The notes under the pieces are model-generated. The model ran no database searches, was not told the origin of the DNA, and worked only from the letters and a program-made list of their open reading frames with translations. From Engraulis encrasicolus (lineage: Eukaryota > Chordata > Actinopteri > Clupeiformes > Engraulidae): a stretch of DNA of 64,000 bases. A program made the position numbers and the translations under genes. The stretch spans positions 18,054,541 to 18,118,540 of the forward strand of contig NC_085860.1 of NCBI RefSeq assembly GCF_034702125.1, in the 5' to 3' direction. This document shows, one piece after another, positions 63,742 to 64,000 of this stretch. The first letter of the stretch is position 1, and every line of letters starts with the position of its first letter.

Positions 63742-64000
63742 GCCCATGCAGAAGCCTGGCGGGATGCCCCCACCGCGCCGAGACAAGCCCCCTCCCAAAA
63801 AGATGCCCAGCCCCACCACACAGCCCAGCCAGCCCCCCACAGACGGACCCAAGCCCCCGCCGCCCAGGGGAGGAGGTGGAGGTGGACCAGGGGGAGGAGG
63901 AGGAGGTGGTGGAGGAGGAGGTGGTGGTGGAGGAGGTGGTGGGGGAGGGGAGCCTCCTGCCAAGCCACCCCCCAACGCCAGAGAAGGACGCCCCAACACC
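63742..64000 (+). CDS. zc3h18: ZC3H18, coding exon 12 (partial, runs off the window)
   Basis: At least 259 nt in phase: GPMQKPGGMPPPRRDKPPPK, then KMPSPTTQPSQPPTDGPKPP, six Gly, Pro, twenty Gly, EPPAKPPPNAREGRPNT. The acceptor is a bare CA tract ending CACACAG, so this gene may already use a CA-type acceptor. The long Gly run is encoded by a GGA/GGT trinucleotide-like tract and is not a feature I recall from mammalian ZC3H18. The remainder of the gene lies to the right of the window. Confidence 0.88.

Overview
The window is vertebrate nuclear DNA, almost certainly from a teleost fish. Reasons: interrupted genes with GT-AG introns, long CA/GT, CT/GA, TTGTG and CAGA microsatellites, tRNA-derived SINEs, L1-type and I-type LINEs, Tc1-like remnants, and many short palindromic DNA elements of a kind common in fish. 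I cannot name the species.

Two host genes lie head to head. On the minus strand (about 15.99 kb down to 5.76 kb, continuing off the left edge) is a thyrotropin-releasing-hormone receptor, probably trhr2. Three coding exons are visible (8018-7633, 6865-6733, 6048-5764), covering TM1 to ICL3. A possible non-coding first exon ends at 15810. The TM6/TM7 exon is not in the window. On the plus strand (about 23.9 kb to beyond 64 kb) is zc3h18, which encodes a nuclear CCCH zinc-finger RNA-biology protein. I could phase twelve coding exons by hand (24781-26088 through 63742-64000). They join without a break into 977 codons. The intron between 38015 and 59552 is 21.5 kb and repeat-rich.

Mobile elements: a nearly full-length, mutated I-type LINE (minus, 18378-23572, 13-bp target-site duplication (TSD)) sits beside the zc3h18 promoter region. 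A full-length L1 (plus, 38567-44214, 16-bp TSD) sits in the big zc3h18 intron and has a frameshift plus a YADD-to-YADG change in the reverse transcriptase. There are also an L2/CR1-like 3' fragment, a Tc1-like relic, five copies of one tRNA-derived SINE plus a second SINE type, hAT-like MITEs with 8-bp TSDs, two TTAA-flanked MITE families and several fold-back elements.

The most unusual signal is that exon edges, together with their splice sites, have been copied repeatedly into neighbouring introns of both genes, usually beside microsatellites. The clearest cases in zc3h18 are three 39-nt copies of one exon's 3' end, each bounded by AG and GT in the right phase to be spliced as in-frame micro-exons encoding a 13-residue SR-like block (60325-60705), and a roughly 45-60-bp tandem array of 15 copies of an exon end plus its 5' splice site (36532-37310). 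Smaller cases occur at five other junctions in zc3h18 and trhr. I treat this as one process, exon-border duplication, with possible consequences for splicing.
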